The translations under genes and the position numbers were made by a program. This document shows, one piece after another, positions 1 to 8,000 of a stretch of DNA of 27,057 bases (positions are counted from its first letter, which is position 1; the number at the start of each line of letters is the position of its first letter). Below the pieces are notes generated by a model, which was given only the letters and a program-made list of their open reading frames with translations, searched no databases and was not told the DNA's origin. Location of the stretch: the NCBI GenBank assembly GCA_031277075.1, contig JAISLV010000200.1, positions 1 through 27,057 on the forward strand, given 5' to 3'. Source of the stretch: Endomicrobium sp. Lineage in GTDB: Bacteria > Elusimicrobiota > Endomicrobiia > Endomicrobiales > Endomicrobiaceae.

Positions 1-45
1 TGCCAATTTCACTGCCTCTTTTTTAAATCCTTCCTCGTATTTCAT
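1..45 (-). CDS. IS3-family transposase OrfA, N-terminal fragment cut by window edge
   Basis: Only 15 codons lie inside the window, reading MKYEEGFKKEAVKLA from an ATG at 45. This matches the usual opening of IS3-family OrfA proteins (an M-K-Y/x-x-E-F-K-x-E-A-V-x-L pattern at the start of the helix-turn-helix). A strong ribosome site, GGGAGG on the minus strand at 52-57, sits 6 nt before the ATG and supports a real start. The rest of the element, including OrfB, would lie to the left of the window. The identification rests on a very short peptide, so family assignment is tentative. The upstream end of the element should lie a short way to the right, possibly near the G-run at about 80-86, but I could not fix a terminal inverted repeat. 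Confidence 0.6.
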   Translation of the reverse strand, partial: MKYEEGFKKEAVKLA

Positions 46-137
46 TCTTCGCCTCCCTTTCCTTTATTTTACCTTTTTTGGGGGGCGTTTCCTGACTGTC
101 TTTTTATGATAGCATTCCACTCTTATGACGCGGCTTG

Positions 138-206
138 CATTTTCTTCTTTGCCCTGCCGCAAAATTTGCGGCATTTACAAACATTATAGATTTTTGCAAG
201 ACGCCT
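138..206. repeat. Dispersed intergenic repeat, family III, copy 1
   Basis: The segment contains, in order, CATTTTCTTCTTT, CTGCCGCAAAATT, ACATTATAG and TTTTTGCAAGACGCC. The same blocks in the same order occur on the opposite strand at 21441-21515, so this is an approximately 70-bp repeat with two inverted copies in the window. A related edge sequence, GGGTGTCTCTAAAAACC, lies at 430-446 in inverted orientation, so composite repeat copy A is bracketed by related sequences. Confidence 0.7.
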
Positions 207-218
207 TATTAGTTAATT

Positions 219-410
219 CGTCATGCTGAACTTGTTTCAGCATCTGCTGTTCAATAACAAAGGCAGACCCTGAAAAAGACCCTGAAAAAGACCCTGAAAG
301 AGACCCTGAAAGAGACCCTGAAACAAGTTCAGGGTGACGCGTTCGCGTCAGTTTTAGGTGACGCTTCGCGTCAGTTTTAGGCGACGCATTCGAGTCAGTT
401 TTGGGCGACG
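219..410. repeat. Composite intergenic repeat, family I, copy A
   Basis: The copy begins with the unit CGTCATGCTGAACTTGTTTCAG and ends its core with the inverted partner CCTGAAACAAGTTCAGGGTG. Each unit contains the dyad CTGAA-N5-TTCAG. Between them are about five copies of a 12-mer, AGACCCTGAAAR (about 264-323). After the core come three tandem units of about 22-24 bp of the form GACGCNTTCGCGTCAGTTTT, each able to fold as a GACGC/GCGTC hairpin. Translations of this repeat give spurious open frames such as the one at 184-456. Confidence 0.85.
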
Positions 411-616
411 GCAAGAGGCATTTGTATTTGGGTGTCTCTAAAAACCATATAGACATAGCGATGACTTTCTTTTTTAGTTTTTATTTCAATTCTGTATTTT
501 AAAGGGAACGGCTGTTCTTACATAGCGTTCCTGTTTTGCTTCTATTATTTCAATTCACGCTTCCGCCAAAGAAGCGATTCCCTGCCTTAAAGATTTTTTC
601 TAATGCCGCGCGCGTT

Positions 617-2710
617 TTAAATTGACACAAATTCCGTAAGATGAGAATTTGCGCCGTATAAAAATTTGCTTCTTTCGTCGGGCTGAACAAAACCTGCGCT
701 TAAAAGGTGTTTCCCTTTTACAATATATAAATCTCCGTTGTCATCGCAGCGCGAAAAAGCGTTTTTCCACAGATTTATTTTTATTTCGGTTTCTTCAAGC
801 GGTTTTAAAAATACGGGGCGCAGTCCGCAAAGATTTCGTATTTCTTTTTGTCCCGGCGAAGTTATATAAATTTGGACAGTTTCAAATGCGGGCATTTTTC
901 CGTTATTTTTCACTTTTACCGTGCAAAATTCTCTCCCCGCTTTAAAATCCCGCAGACTAAATTTGCAATAGCCCAAACCAAAACCAAAAGGATATAAAGG
1001 CGCGCCTTTAAAATATCTGTATGTGCGGTTTTGCATACTGTAGTCTTCAAAATCAGGCAAATCGCCGTCGCTTGCGTAAAAAGTTACGGGGAGTTTCCCC
1101 GACGGGCTAAATTCCCCAAATATCGCCTGCGCTACGGCTTGCCCGCCTAAAGCTCCGGGATAAAACGCCTGTAAAACCACGTCGGAATTTTTATCAACGT
1201 CTATAAGCGAAATTGCGCCGCCTGATATTACTACCGCTATTACAGGTTTTCCTAAAGCGGCTTTCCTAACGGCTTTTATAAGTTCGTTTTGTTTTGCAGG
1301 AAGATTTATGCTCAGCCTGTCTCCGCCTTTATTGTCAACGCATTGCGCCGCCTCTTCTCCTTCAATGTCGCGGTCAAGTCCTAAACATACTATTACGGCG
1401 TCGGCGCGCAACGCGACCTCAAGAGCTTCAGACAGACGGTCGTCTGCTCGGGTGAGAATTTCAACGCTATCTTTAAAGATATGCGCGCCTTGCGCAAACA
1501 TTACGCGAATTTCTCTTTTTTCAGCAAAATCTCTGACGCCGTCTAAAACGGTAATATATTTACTCGCCGTTCCGTGATAATTTCCTTTTAAAGCGTTTAT
1601 ATTGTCGGCGTTTGGTCCTATTACGCCGATAGTTTTTATTTTTTCAGCGCGCAAGGGAAGCGCGCCGTTATTTTTGAGCATTACAATTGAACGTTTAGAA
1701 ACTTCAAGGTTAAAAGCGCGGCTTTCTAAAGAATCTACCGCTTGATATGGAACGCTGTCGTATTTACTGCCGCCGCCCAATATCCCTAAACGCATTCTGG
1801 TAGTTAAAAGGCGCGTTACGGCTTCGTCAATGCGGTTAGAATTTATAAGTCCTTCTTTTACGGCTTTTGCCGCAAGCAGAAAAGAATCTCCGCAGTCTAA
1901 ATCGCACCCTGCGTTTATGGCTTTTGCCGCAGATTCCGTTTCGTCTTTTGCGGCGGCATGTCCAAACTCGGCGTAAAAATCTTTTATAGCCATACAGTCT
2001 GAAACTACGTATCCGTCAAAACCCCATTTATCGCGCAAAATTTGCGTCAAAAGAAAATGCGAGCCGCAGCACGGCTGTCCTAGCAAACGATTATAAGCTC
2101 CCATAACCCCTTCAACGCCGCCTTCTTTTACGGCGGCTTCAAAAGCGGGAAGATATGTGTTCCATAAATCGTATAAATTTATATCAACGTTAAAACTATG
2201 CCGTTTGTCTTCGGGACCAGAATGCGCGGCAAAATGTTTGGCGCAAGCCGCAGCTTTTAAATATTGACCGTCGCGGCATTGCAAGCCGCGTATAAAAGCC
2301 GCGCCGCATACAGAAGAGAGATACGGGTCTTCGCCGTAAGTTTCATGCCCTCTGCCCCAGCGGGGGTCTCTATATATATTGATGTTTGGCGACCAAAACG
2401 TAAGCCCTTTATACATGTCAAAGTCGCCGTGTTTTTGATAAGCGTTAAATTTTGCTCTGGCTTCGGTAGAAATAATTTCTGCGGTTTTTTGAATTAAAAG
2501 CGGGTCAAACGTTGCGGCAAGCGCGATAGCTTGAGGAAAAACCGTAGCCGTGCCTGAACGCGCCACTCCGTGCAGAGCTTCGTTCCACCAATTATACGCA
2601 AGGATTCCCAAACGTTTTATTTCGGCGGAGTTGTAGAGCATTTGCGATATTTTTTCTTCTAGAGTCATCTTTAAAACAAGCTCTTTTGCTTTTTCTTTTA
2701 AGTTTTCCAT
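617..2710 (-). CDS. Glycoside hydrolase family 3, beta-xylosidase/beta-glucosidase type
   Basis: A 697-residue cytoplasmic-looking GH3 enzyme with no signal peptide. The GH3 N domain (about 25-290) contains NWWNEALHGVAR, the RDPRWGRGHETYGEDPYL segment, KHFAAHSGPE and GYVVSDC, whose Asp (about D238) is the expected nucleophile. The GH3 C domain (about 345-570) contains the EGEE segment followed by GDRLSINLP, where the acid/base Glu is expected. A fibronectin-III-like domain closes the protein (YPFGFGLGYCKF onward). The WWNEALHGVA and GDR pattern is typical of the xylosidase/arabinosidase branch, so release of xylose from xylo-oligosaccharides is the likely role, by inference. An in-frame ATG at 2737 would add nine residues encoded by the adjoining repeat, so I prefer ATG 2710. 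Spacing from the exported protein gene upstream is 286 bp. Confidence 0.85.
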   Translation of the reverse strand: MENLKEKAKELVLKMTLEEKISQMLYNSAEIKRLGILAYNWWNEALHGVARSGTATVFPQAIALAATFDPLLIQKTAEIISTEARAKFNAYQKHGDFDMYKGLTFWSPNINIYRDPRWGRGHETYGEDPYLSSVCGAAFIRGLQCRDGQYLKAAACAKHFAAHSGPEDKRHSFNVDINLYDLWNTYLPAFEAAVKEGGVEGVMGAYNRLLGQPCCGSHFLLTQILRDKWGFDGYVVSDCMAIKDFYAEFGHAAAKDETESAAKAINAGCDLDCGDSFLLAAKAVKEGLINSNRIDEAVTRLLTTRMRLGILGGGSKYDSVPYQAVDSLESRAFNLEVSKRSIVMLKNNGALPLRAEKIKTIGVIGPNADNINALKGNYHGTASKYITVLDGVRDFAEKREIRVMFAQGAHIFKDSVEILTRADDRLSEALEVALRADAVIVCLGLDRDIEGEEAAQCVDNKGGDRLSINLPAKQNELIKAVRKAALGKPVIAVVISGGAISLIDVDKNSDVVLQAFYPGALGGQAVAQAIFGEFSPSGKLPVTFYASDGDLPDFEDYSMQNRTYRYFKGAPLYPFGFGLGYCKFSLRDFKAGREFCTVKVKNNGKMPAFETVQIYITSPGQKEIRNLCGLRPVFLKPLEETEIKINLWKNAFSRCDDNGDLYIVKGKHLLSAGFVQPDERSKFLYGANSHLTEFVSI

Positions 2711-2731
2711 ATTGACGCCGTTGCCTTTGCC

Positions 2732-2886
2732 CGTCATGCTGAACTTGTTTCAGCATCTGCTGTTAAACAGCTAACGCCTTAAAGACAGACCCTGAAAGAG
2801 ACTCTGAAACACTGCAAACAGCAGACCCTGAAACAAGTTCAGGGTGACGCATTCGCGTCAGTTTTGGGTGACGCATTCGCGTCAGG
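2732..2886. repeat. Composite intergenic repeat, family I, copy B
   Basis: Same architecture and orientation as copy A. It has CGTCATGCTGAACTTGTTTCAG at about 2732-2753, degenerate 12-mers, and CCTGAAACAAGTTCAGGGTG at about 2826-2845. Two tandem GACGCATTCGCGTCAG units follow, up to about 2884. It abuts the 5' end of the GH3 gene and supplies that gene's leader. The rest of the gap to 2996 contains a GC-rich piece related to repeat family II (2936-2964) with the hairpin GCCGC-CTA-GCGGC at 2950-2962. Confidence 0.85.
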
Positions 2887-2996
2887 TTAATGCATCCGCA
2901 ATTGTCGTTATGCATTCGTTTCGCTTTTACTTAGCTGCCCAGCTGCCCAGCCGCCTAGCGGCGTCTCTAAAACAATTTTCTTCATAGCAAGCCGCT

Positions 2997-4454
2997 TTAT
3001 TTATTGTATCTTACGTATTCGTCATACCATTTATTTACTATTTCATCCATTTCATCACAGGCTTTTTCAACTATTTCCATTTTCTTTTCTGGCATATGTT
3101 CGTTTATTACGCTTATCAGCTGTTTCATGCGCAATATGTCGTAAGCTGAAAGAGAACTGTATTTGTCGTTTAAAATATCGGGTATGGCTTCAAACGGAAA
3201 ATACTGCTGCGTTGTCCTTGCGTTTTTTACGTATTCCTTTATCTTTACGTATCCTGCGGCGGAAGGCATATTTTTGCTTATGACAAGGCGTCCGCCAAGA
3301 GAGGCGGCGGCTTTAAAACTATAAAAAAGATTTGCGTCCTGCACTGTTATTTTGCCCGAGTCTATGTGCTTTAACTTATTAAATTTCATAGATACGACGT
3401 TTCTTTCAAGCTCCCAAACCCCTTCAAGCTCTACGGTATAAGTTTCTTCGGTATTATTTGCGTTTGTAAAAAACGAACTCATAAAAGCTGAACCGTCGGC
3501 TCTTAAAGCAAGCTCGGAATAACTTTCTTGCTTATAGCCGCGTTTGGGTTCTAGGATTATTTCCAAAACGTCGCAAGGCATAACGGGCGTAATAATATTC
3601 ATAAATTCGTCGGATCGTTCGCTTTCGTAATACCATCTGCCTAAAACGGCTTTTTTGCTAATTTGTCTTTTGGGAACTTTTTCAACTTTTAGTCCGATTT
3701 GTCCCTTGCTCCATTGTTCAATAATATTTTTTATAAATCTTACGTTTTTCGTCGTGGAAGCAGGATTTGCGTTTATTTGGTCTATAGCTTCAAGCAGCCG
3801 CCGAACGCTGTAAGCCCCAAGCGAACTTTGCGAATTTGAAAGAATCCCGTAAAAAATACCGCGCGCAGAGGGAAGCCTCGACGGATTTTTTAAATACTTT
3901 TCAAGCAAAAGATAAGCGTTTTCTTTGTCAAATATAGGAAAAAGCGTAAGCTCGGAATTTTCATTTATATATGAAAATTCCAACGTAAAACTTTGAAGAG
4001 TTTCAAAATCGTCGCTTATTATTTCTCCGTCAGGATTGTCTAAATATGAAAGTTTCAAAACGTCTTGACTCGCTTTCCATATACCCGAATAAGTTTTTGA
4101 ATTTATTGCGGCTTTAAGCCCTGAAGTCGTGTCAAAAACTGCGGCTATTGCGTTGAAAGTTCCGTCGCTTCTTAATTCTATTTGCGAATAACTTTGAAAC
4201 GCGTTTCTGCCTACGGACTGTTTCGAATAATTTTTTGCGGTCTTGGCGAAAACAAAACCCGAATTTTTATATTCGTCGTAAAGCGTAAAATCAAAAATTT
4301 GTTTTACGCTGTTTCTTGCATTAGTTATTTGCCATAAACCCACAAGGCTTTGCTGAACAAAAAAGTCTTCTTCTTGGGCAAAACCCTTATCGGAAAATAT
4401 CGGCAGCGCGCTCATTATTACCGCTGTAAATACGGCTAAAAATTTTCTTTTCAT
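2997..4454 (-). CDS. Exported protein made of two tandem homologous halves, function unknown
   Basis: A 485-residue protein that I do not recognise. It starts with a clear signal peptide (MKRKFLAVFTAVIMSALPIF, likely cleaved near residue 26), so it is periplasmic or envelope-located. The mature part is duplicated at a near-constant offset of about 223 residues. SYSQIELRSDGTF (88-100) pairs with SYSELALRADGSAF (311-324), YSGIWKASQDVLKLSY (122-137) with LEGVWELERNVVSMKF (343-358), and SSLGAYSVRRLLEAIDQIN (210-228) with SSLSAYDILRMKQLISVIN (433-451). Each half looks like a small beta-sandwich (lipocalin-like G-x-W openings at 39-41 and 272-274) followed by a helical segment. It lies 71 bp downstream of the LysM/M23 gene with no terminator seen, so the two may be cotranscribed. 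The leader has a modest AGAG-type ribosome site. Confidence 0.75.
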   Translation of the reverse strand: MKRKFLAVFTAVIMSALPIFSDKGFAQEEDFFVQQSLVGLWQITNARNSVKQIFDFTLYDEYKNSGFVFAKTAKNYSKQSVGRNAFQSYSQIELRSDGTFNAIAAVFDTTSGLKAAINSKTYSGIWKASQDVLKLSYLDNPDGEIISDDFETLQSFTLEFSYINENSELTLFPIFDKENAYLLLEKYLKNPSRLPSARGIFYGILSNSQSSLGAYSVRRLLEAIDQINANPASTTKNVRFIKNIIEQWSKGQIGLKVEKVPKRQISKKAVLGRWYYESERSDEFMNIITPVMPCDVLEIILEPKRGYKQESYSELALRADGSAFMSSFFTNANNTEETYTVELEGVWELERNVVSMKFNKLKHIDSGKITVQDANLFYSFKAAASLGGRLVISKNMPSAAGYVKIKEYVKNARTTQQYFPFEAIPDILNDKYSSLSAYDILRMKQLISVINEHMPEKKMEIVEKACDEMDEIVNKWYDEYVRYNK

Positions 4455-4525
4455 TTTTATCTCTTGCGCAAAAACTTCTTAGGATTTTAGATTTTTCAGC
4501 TTTCTTTGTATGTTTTTTTCGCGTT

Positions 4526-5497
4526 CTACCACAAAAACTTCAAAGGGTCTATTGATTTCCCGTCTTTCTGTATAGTAAAGTGAAGATGAGGTCCCGTCAC
4601 TCTTCCCGTAGCTCCGCTTTTTGCTATAAGCTGATTAGCTTTAACTTTCTGCCCTACTCTTACGTTTATTGAAGAAAGATGTCCGTAATGCGTAACGTAT
4701 CCGTTTTTATGGTCTATAAAAACCGCAACGCCGTAATGTCCTGCGTCGCGGCTTGCCAAAATTACAACTCCGTCTGCGGCTGCGCCCACCCAAGTTCCGC
4801 TAGGCACTGCTATATCTATTCCGCCGTGCATGCTCACTTTGCCTGTTGTAGGGTGAACTCTCTTTCCAAAAACGCTTGTAAGCCGTCCGCCTAAAGGCGA
4901 CGTAAAAAGAGAACGCAAAGCGTATTTTTCGCGCATTTGTTCGTTCATTAAATCCACAGCGGGACGGCGTTCGGGTATAAAAACGTATTCTCCCGCTTTA
5001 AGTTCAAAAACGCCAAAGTTTTTAAGGCGGAGTTCGTCTGCGGAAATATCGTACTTTTCGGCTATTGTTTCCCAAGTGTCGCCCTCTTTGACGGGATGCA
5101 AGCACCCGCCCGAAGACGGCGTTAAAATTTTTTGATTTACATAGACATTATAAGTGGTAAGCTGCGGGTTGACGCCTATTATTGTATGCACGGAATATCC
5201 GTATTTTTTGGCAAGTTTCCATAAATTGTCGCCTTTTTTAACGGAATATACGGAAAACTTTACGTCTCTTACGCGCGCCGAAAGATATTGTCTTCTTATT
5301 TCAGGGTCGTTTAAAAGGTCTTGAGGCAAATACGAAGGCATTACTACTACGGGAACCGATTTTAAAATATTTTCCGCTCTGCGTTTAGCCCAAATTTGAG
5401 CGCAGATAAAAACGCTCAAAACGACGGCGAGAAAAACCGTCCATCTGAAAATAAGGTTCTTTATAAAAATAATATTTTGCTTTTTATTTTCTGACAT
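4526..5497 (-). CDS. Membrane-anchored LysM/M23 family peptidoglycan endopeptidase
   Basis: 323 residues. One membrane segment lies at about 15-35 after a short basic cytoplasmic tail, and the rest is periplasmic. Two LysM domains follow (about 82-126, YSVKKGDNLWKLAKKYG; about 133-175, HPVKEGDTWETIAEKYD), which bind peptidoglycan. The C-terminal M23 (LytM-type) domain (about 200-317) has its zinc ligands intact (H224 and D228 in MHGGID, H306 in PHLHF) together with the VTHYGHL segment (H270, H273). It should therefore be an active cross-link hydrolase rather than a NlpD/EnvC-type inactive activator. It is divergent from the histidine kinase gene, sharing a 64-bp spacer. No Shine-Dalgarno sequence precedes the ATG. 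Confidence 0.92.
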   Translation of the reverse strand: MSENKKQNIIFIKNLIFRWTVFLAVVLSVFICAQIWAKRRAENILKSVPVVVMPSYLPQDLLNDPEIRRQYLSARVRDVKFSVYSVKKGDNLWKLAKKYGYSVHTIIGVNPQLTTYNVYVNQKILTPSSGGCLHPVKEGDTWETIAEKYDISADELRLKNFGVFELKAGEYVFIPERRPAVDLMNEQMREKYALRSLFTSPLGGRLTSVFGKRVHPTTGKVSMHGGIDIAVPSGTWVGAAADGVVILASRDAGHYGVAVFIDHKNGYVTHYGHLSSINVRVGQKVKANQLIAKSGATGRVTGPHLHFTIQKDGKSIDPLKFLW

Positions 5498-5506
5498 TTG
5501 GTTAAT

Positions 5507-5512
5507 AGTATA
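5507..5512 (-). promoter_or_regulatory. -10-like hexamer TATACT for the M23 gene
   Basis: On the minus strand TATACT ends 9 nt before the ATG at 5497. No convincing -35 or ribosome site is visible. Transcription from it would start at or within a few bases of the start codon. Confidence 0.4.
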
Positions 5513-5523
5513 TTAAAAATATC

Positions 5524-5553
5524 TTGTAAATAAAACTACTTTTATCGTATTAT
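5524..5553 (+). promoter_or_regulatory. Candidate promoter of the histidine kinase gene
   Basis: TTGTAA (5524-5529) and TATTAT (5548-5553) are separated by 18 bp. The -10 ends 8 nt before ATG 5562, which would give a leaderless or nearly leaderless mRNA. No ribosome site is visible. Confidence 0.45.
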
Positions 5554-5561
5554 ATGTGATT

Positions 5562-7565
5562 ATGGACTTGATAAAAAACTTAAACATTTACTGGCTTTTG
5601 CGCGATAAAAGGCATTATTTTATCGTAGCCGCTTTTTCAATACTCTTAAACTGGGCGGGGCATACTTTCGTCTACGAAAACAGCTATAAATTCCTGTATT
5701 TTGATATGCTTGGAACTTTTGTGGCGGCAATAACTTTGGGAAGCGTTTGGGCGGCGCTTGTCGCGCTTGCGACGGCAATACTTCTTTCAAGCGTTACGTC
5801 GCCGCATTTTATTTATCTTGCCGCAGTGAATATGGCGGGCGCTTTATACTGGGGACTTTTAAGCGAAAGCGGAACTCTCGCCATATTAAAAAACAAAACT
5901 TATTCGCTTAAGGCTTCGCTGAAATCAAACATTGTTTCTTCTTTTATGTTTATTCTTTTTGCGGGCATAGGCTGCGGGCTTTTTACGGCTCTTTTTTCAT
6001 CGGTTCTCCGTTCTGTTGTGTTTCAATGTTCGTCGTTAGACCAGATATATTCCCTGTATGTTGCGCAAGGGTTCAAGCAGATTTTTGCGGTAGCCGACGG
6101 AGGACTGCTTGGATTATTTGCAAATTACATAGCCGACACTTTCATTGAAATACCCGATAAACTGCTGACTTCCTTTTGCGGCATAGCCATTTGCCTTACA
6201 ATTTTTAAGTTTGACGTAAGAACGCTCACCGACGCATATCAGGAAAAAGTTCAAAAAGAAGAAATTCCTTGGCATGAAATAATGCTTTCAAAACTCGGCG
6301 GCGTTGAAGTTTTTCTTTTTATAATTTTAGGCGCGGCATATGTGGTTAAAATAAAGACCGTCTCGCTGCATATTTTTTACGAACTTATAGAAAGCGCGTC
6401 GCTGCGTTCGGCGCAAAATTACATTTTTTTTGAAATGATAATTTTTCCCGCTCTTTTAATTCTCATTTTTGCGGCGGCAAAATTCCTTACGTCCTTTTAT
6501 TTGGGAACAAAGCCCGATTTGAGCCTGAATATAAACGTCCGCAACAATTTCAACGTAAAAAGCATAGACAGAGACATAAAATATTTTCTCTCTGACGTTT
6601 TTTTTATATCCGCGGCGATAGTCTCGACGTATATGGCTATTCTTGTGAGCATAACGGGCGTTACGCCCATAAAATACTATAAAATAGTTTCTCCCGACAA
6701 AGCAAGTCCTGAAACTTTGGTTTGGCTTTTGATAATGCTTGCGATTTTTATTTTGATAGACAGAAAAAACAACAGAACGACCGAAGCTATGACTTTAAAC
6801 GAAGAACTGATAAAAAAACAAACTGCGGAACAAGTGTCTGAAACTATTGACGCTCAAATGCAGCGCCTTCAGATTTTGGAACTCAGCTGGTCTGAAAATA
6901 CGGTTGAATTTTTAAGAAGCGCGCGCCACGACCTAATCAATCAGCTTGAAAAATCAAAAACAGGGCTAGACGACATTTTAACCGAAGTCTACGATAAAGT
7001 CGTAAAACCTTACAACTCTTCCATACTTGAAAGTCAAAAAGAAATGCGCGCTTATATTGAAGAAATTACAAGCGGGAAACTGTCGGAATATTCTCTTTAT
7101 GAAGTTCAATGTGAAATTGAAAAAATCTACGGCTCGTTAAAAAACAAAACGTATTCCTACATAAACGCCGAATTTGAAGGGCTTACGGACGCGGACGGAA
7201 AAAGATGTAAAATAAACAAATTATTTTTTAACGCGGCGCGCAACGTTTTAGACAATTCCGTCTACGCTCTTCAGAAACTCGTTTTAACGCCGGGCTTTGA
7301 AGCGTACATAAAAATTTCTTTGGGCGTTTATCGCGAAAAAACTTTTACCGTAAAAATTTCCGACAATGCAGGCGGACTTTCAAAAGAAAATTTATCCAAA
7401 ATTTATAAATTCCAAATCGAAAGTTCTAAAGGCAATAGGCTCGGAGAAGGCGCTATGATAGCGGGAAACTTCGTCAAACTCCTTAACGGCTATATATCGG
7501 TTCAAAACATAAAAACAAAAAACGGAACGGGGCTTGAAACGACGATAGCTATGCCATGCTATTAA
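5562..7565 (+). CDS. Orphan membrane sensor histidine kinase
   Basis: 667 residues from ATG 5562; an in-frame GTG at 5556 would add two. The N-terminal half (about 20-400) is strongly hydrophobic with many membrane segments. The early part (YFDMLGTFVAAITLGSVWAA and what follows) resembles integral-membrane sensor or ECF S-component-like folds, which is a tentative comparison. A linker, probably helical (about 408-445), leads to an H-box-like ARHDLINQLE with H456. A HATPase_c domain follows with N box ARNVLDNSV (about 559-567), G1 box DNAGGL (about 601-606) and G2-like region GEGAMIAGNFV (about 628-638). The H box resembles the HD-x-x-N-x-L type found in LytS/NarL-like or sporulation-type kinases rather than the common HExRTPL type. 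No response regulator gene is adjacent, so the partner is unknown. It is followed by a long repeat-rich gap. Confidence 0.82.
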   Translation: MDLIKNLNIYWLLRDKRHYFIVAAFSILLNWAGHTFVYENSYKFLYFDMLGTFVAAITLGSVWAALVALATAILLSSVTSPHFIYLAAVNMAGALYWGLLSESGTLAILKNKTYSLKASLKSNIVSSFMFILFAGIGCGLFTALFSSVLRSVVFQCSSLDQIYSLYVAQGFKQIFAVADGGLLGLFANYIADTFIEIPDKLLTSFCGIAICLTIFKFDVRTLTDAYQEKVQKEEIPWHEIMLSKLGGVEVFLFIILGAAYVVKIKTVSLHIFYELIESASLRSAQNYIFFEMIIFPALLILIFAAAKFLTSFYLGTKPDLSLNINVRNNFNVKSIDRDIKYFLSDVFFISAAIVSTYMAILVSITGVTPIKYYKIVSPDKASPETLVWLLIMLAIFILIDRKNNRTTEAMTLNEELIKKQTAEQVSETIDAQMQRLQILELSWSENTVEFLRSARHDLINQLEKSKTGLDDILTEVYDKVVKPYNSSILESQKEMRAYIEEITSGKLSEYSLYEVQCEIEKIYGSLKNKTYSYINAEFEGLTDADGKRCKINKLFFNAARNVLDNSVYALQKLVLTPGFEAYIKISLGVYREKTFTVKISDNAGGLSKENLSKIYKFQIESSKGNRLGEGAMIAGNFVKLLNGYISVQNIKTKNGTGLETTIAMPCY

Positions 7566-8000
7566 CGACGGCAAAGGCAAAGACAGCGTCTGGGCAGTTA
7601 GGTAGGCAACAACCAAAACGGCAAAGACGGATGTATGAGCGCGCAGCAAGGCTCAAATTGCCGTATTGTCTTTTGCCGTTATGTCTGTCATACAAAACTG
7701 ACGCGAACGCGTCGCCTAAAACTGACGCGAACGCGTCACCCTGAACTTGTTTCAGGGTCTCTTTCAGGGTCTCTTTCAGTATCTGCCTTTTGCCGTTGAC
7801 GCTTAACGACAGATTCTGAAACAAGTTCAAAATGACGGACACGGACAACTGAAAACGGCAAAGGCAACAAAGGCGGCAGCTACGAAGTTAAGCGGCTGGA
7901 CAGTTGGGCAACAACTAGGATGTATAGACGCATAGCAACGACACGCGCAAATAAGGTATGGCGGCGACAAGGCGATTTTTAGAGAAAAATAAAGGAAATT
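7566..8000. other. Repeat-rich gene-free gap
   Basis: It contains two pieces of repeat family II (about 7575-7660 and about 7855-7955) on either side of composite family I copy C. The second piece shares TAAGCGGCT and GGGCAACAACTAGG-like blocks with 16461-16560. A ribosome site AAAGGA (7991-7996) precedes the acyltransferase ATG at 8001. No promoter stands out and no coding region is credible. Confidence 0.7.
7694..7835. repeat. Composite intergenic repeat, family I, copy C (inverted)
   Basis: Same parts as copies A and B in reverse order. Two ACTGACGCGAACGCGTC hairpin units (about 7697-7737) are followed by CACCCTGAACTTGTTTCAGG, about three 12-mers (TCTCTTTCAGGG), and a diverged partner TCTGAAACAAGTTCAAAATG (about 7815-7834). 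Confidence 0.82.

Larger units (their letters stand above)
46..616. other. Repeat-rich gene-free gap
   Basis: This stretch holds the leader of the partial transposase gene, one copy of a dispersed element (about 138-206) with the near-perfect palindrome TGCCGCAAAATTTGCGGCA at 155-173, and a full composite repeat (219-410). A possible small hairpin follows (GGAACG at 505-510 with CGTTCC at 526-531). The segment after 450 is otherwise featureless. The open frame across 184-456 is a translation of the repeat and not a gene. Confidence 0.7.

Noticed and set aside
264..323. Short tandem array that might suggest a CRISPR
   Set aside because: The 12-mers are contiguous with no unique spacers, and no cas genes are present.
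184..456. 90-residue open frame on the minus strand with SGSLSGSFSG-type repeats
   Set aside because: It is a translation of composite repeat copy A: its internal repeats are the 12-mer array, and there is no ribosome site.
505..531. Terminator for the GH3 gene (GGAACG/CGTTCC stem)
   Set aside because: The stem is only 6 bp with a 15-nt loop and no proper T-run on the minus strand, too weak to call.
7549..7848. 99-residue minus-strand open frame
   Set aside because: It covers repeat copy C and the end of the kinase gene antisense. The same kind of repeat-derived peptide appears at 184-456.
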